Shown: piece by piece, positions 23,226-24,892 of the stretch | How the letters are laid out: each line of letters opens with the position of its first letter | Numbering within the stretch: the first letter of the stretch is position 1 | NCBI GenBank assembly: GCA_038144955.1 | Contig: JAYQOT010000032.1 | Coordinates: forward strand, 1-24,892 | Reading direction: 5' to 3' | Source of the DNA: Ga0077527 sp038144955 | GTDB lineage: Bacteria > Pseudomonadota > Gammaproteobacteria > Burkholderiales > SG8-41 | Length of the DNA: 24,892 nucleotides | Made by a program: the position numbers and the translations under genes | Notes under the pieces: generated by a model | Databases searched by the model: none | The model's input: the letters and a program-made list of their open reading frames with translations, nothing else | Told to the model about the DNA's origin: nothing

Positions 23226-24892
23226 TTGAACGTCCCAGAAGAAGGTCGCCGGTCTCCGGCGAGCGTAGATCCTGAACTGCTTGCCGATATACTGCGGCGC
23301 CGAATTCAGGGTGAAGTCCGTTTTGACTCCGGCGCACGCGCCGCTTATTCAGCCGACGCCTCGAACTACCGGCAGATTCCGATCGGCGTTGTCATTCCGC
23401 GTAATCTCGACGACATCGCCAAAACGCTGGACGTCTGCCACGAGCACGGCATCCCCATTCTTCCGCGCGGCGGCGGCACATCCCAGAACGGCCAGTGCGT
23501 CAATGTCGCAGTGGTCATCGACACTTCCAAGTATCTGAACCGCGTGCTGCATGTTGATCCTGCGGCCCGCACTGCCGTAGTCGAACCGGGTACTGTTTGC
23601 GACACGCTGCGGGACGCCGCCGAAGAGTACGCGCTGACTTTCGGTCCCGACCCCGCAACCCACAGCCGCTGCACGCTCGGGGGCATGATCGGCAACAACT
23701 CCTGCGGCGCGCATTCAGTGATGGCCGGCAAGACCGTCGACAACATCGAAAGCCTCGACATCATTACCTGCGACGGCCTGCGACTGACCGTGGGGCCGAC
23801 TTCCGAAGACGAACTGATTCGCATCATCAAGGCAGGCGGGCGTCGCGGCGAAATTTACGGCCGGCTGCGTGCGTTGCGCGATAAATACGCCGATCTGATT
23901 CGTGCGCGATTTCCGAAAATCAAACGCCGGGTATCGGGTTACAACCTGGATCAACTGCTCCAGGAAAACGGCTTCAACGTTGCGCGTGCACTGGTAGGTA
24001 CCGAAGGAACCTGTGTCTTTACGCTGTCCGCAACCGTGCGGCTGGTGCACAGCCCTCAGGCGCGGGTCATTCTGGTGCTCGGTTTTCCCGATATCTATAC
24101 CGCTGGAGACGCCGTTCCCGACATACTGCCTTACCGGCCAATAGCGACCGAAGGGCTGGATGAACGCATCATCGGCGGCCTGCGCGAACGCGGTCTGCGC
24201 GGCAAGGACATCGCGCTGCTGCCACCTGGAAACGCCTGGATCATGATCGAATTCGGCGCCGACAGCATCGATACGGCCAGCGCGCAGGCTCAGGCGCTGA
24301 TCGACCATTACCGCGGCAAACCCGAAAACGCCCTGAAGCCTTCATCGTGGCTGATCACCGATCCGGCGATGTGCGAACGCATCTGGACCATCCGCGAAAC
24401 CGCAGCTTCCGCGACCGCACTGACCATACATCCCGACGAGCCGGACCCGGTTGTCGGCTGGGAGGACGCCGCCGTGGACCCCTTGCGACTGGGTGATTAC
24501 CTGCGCGAGTTCCAGGCACTGGTCGACCAACATGGCTACCAGACGTCGCTCTACGGCCATTTCGGCGACGGCTGCATACACGCGCGCATCACTTTCAATA
24601 CCCGTTCCGAAGAAGGCATTCGGGTATGGCGCGATTTTCTCAAGCAGGCCGCCGAACTGGTGGTCAAGTACGGAGGTTCGCTGTCCGGAGAGCACGGCGA
24701 CGGCCAGGCCAAGGCCGAATTCCTGCCGGTGATGTACGGGGCGGAACTGATGCAGGCCTTTCGCGAATTCAAGGCGATCTGGGATCCCGAAAACCGGATG
24801 AATCCGGGCAAGGTCATCGACCCCTACCGCGCAGATGAAAACCTGAAATACGGCCCCGACTTCCGGCCGTTGCGACCGGCCACCCAATTTGC
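23226..24892 (+). CDS. FAD-linked oxidase, glycolate/D-lactate dehydrogenase type (partial, 3' end off window)
   Basis: The frame runs open for 555 codons to the window edge. The start is a TTG with GGAG five bases upstream; no ATG or GTG start exists between an in-frame TGA at 23160 and this TTG. The FAD_binding_4 domain has IPILPRGGGTS (about 76-86) and GGMIGNNSCGAHS (152-164). The FAD-oxidase C-terminal domain has GHFGDGCIH (about 444-452) and SGEHGDGQAKAEF (about 487-499). The visible part ends in MNPGKVIDPY and YGPDFRP, which in the two-domain family precedes a C-terminal Fe-S domain, so the full protein may be near 1000 residues. It oxidises a 2-hydroxyacid; divergence from xsc raises sulfolactate as a candidate substrate. 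Confidence 0.88.
   Translation, partial: MNVPEEGRRSPASVDPELLADILRRRIQGEVRFDSGARAAYSADASNYRQIPIGVVIPRNLDDIAKTLDVCHEHGIPILPRGGGTSQNGQCVNVAVVIDTSKYLNRVLHVDPAARTAVVEPGTVCDTLRDAAEEYALTFGPDPATHSRCTLGGMIGNNSCGAHSVMAGKTVDNIESLDIITCDGLRLTVGPTSEDELIRIIKAGGRRGEIYGRLRALRDKYADLIRARFPKIKRRVSGYNLDQLLQENGFNVARALVGTEGTCVFTLSATVRLVHSPQARVILVLGFPDIYTAGDAVPDILPYRPIATEGLDERIIGGLRERGLRGKDIALLPPGNAWIMIEFGADSIDTASAQAQALIDHYRGKPENALKPSSWLITDPAMCERIWTIRETAASATALTIHPDEPDPVVGWEDAAVDPLRLGDYLREFQALVDQHGYQTSLYGHFGDGCIHARITFNTRSEEGIRVWRDFLKQAAELVVKYGGSLSGEHGDGQAKAEFLPVMYGAELMQAFREFKAIWDPENRMNPGKVIDPYRADENLKYGPDFRPLRPATQF

Noticed and set aside
23366..24887. Several leftward frames over the oxidase gene
   Set aside because: They are shadows; the rightward frame carries continuous FAD-oxidase motifs to the window end.

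Overview
The window looks like a chromosomal segment of a betaproteobacterium (Nitrosomonadales or Burkholderiales-like). It is GC-rich, and several conserved betaproteobacterial blocks sit together: cutA-dsbD-tlpA, aroQ-accB-accC-prmA-DUF3426, and argH / algZ-algR / hemC-hemD-hemX-hemY. Family names come from reading the proteins by eye; no database search was run. No rRNA, tRNA, insertion sequence, prophage or CRISPR array was seen.

Layout, left to right. 1-1538: the possible first codons of a leftward gene, then a leftward pair made of a PfkB-family sugar/nucleoside kinase and a glycine-zipper lipoprotein. 1713-2138: mscL, rightward. 2163-2953: leftward gcvH-dgkA. 3022-7224: a leftward biosynthetic block, aroQ-accB-accC-prmA-DUF3426 (shikimate step, two acetyl-CoA carboxylase subunits, ribosomal protein L11 methylation and a zinc-ribbon membrane protein). 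7225-7554: an AT-rich gap without a gene. 7555-11123: leftward YeeZ-like SDR, cutA, dsbD and a TlpA-type thioredoxin, tightly packed, with the last three pointing to periplasmic thiol and metal handling. 11177-12196: a rightward 2Fe-2S/FAD/NAD reductase. 12203-16324: leftward hemC-hemD-hemX-hemY. 16326-16811: a secreted thioredoxin-like protein, divergent from hemC, whose ATG overlaps hemC's candidate ATG. 16818-18592: a leftward AlgZ/AlgR-type (LytS/LytTR) two-component pair. 18627-20042: argH, rightward.

The right end (20043-24892) is the most distinctive part and looks like a small catabolic locus. It holds a LacI-family repressor, a strongly recognisable sulfoacetaldehyde acetyltransferase (xsc) and, divergently, the first 555 residues of a FAD-linked oxidase of the glycolate/D-lactate dehydrogenase type that runs off the window. 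The xsc-oxidase gap contains a perfect 14-bp palindrome of LacI/CcpA type (23044-23057). It overlaps the -35 box of a good candidate xsc promoter (23043-23048 / 23019-23024), which predicts repression of xsc by the adjacent LacI protein. A strong hairpin terminator (21083-21110) ends xsc and lies only eight bases before the repressor start codon. Together this suggests inducible dissimilation of a C2/C3 sulfonate, releasing sulfite and acetyl phosphate. The substrate cannot be named from this window: no phosphate acetyltransferase, sulfonate transporter or upstream enzyme is visible apart from the oxidase.
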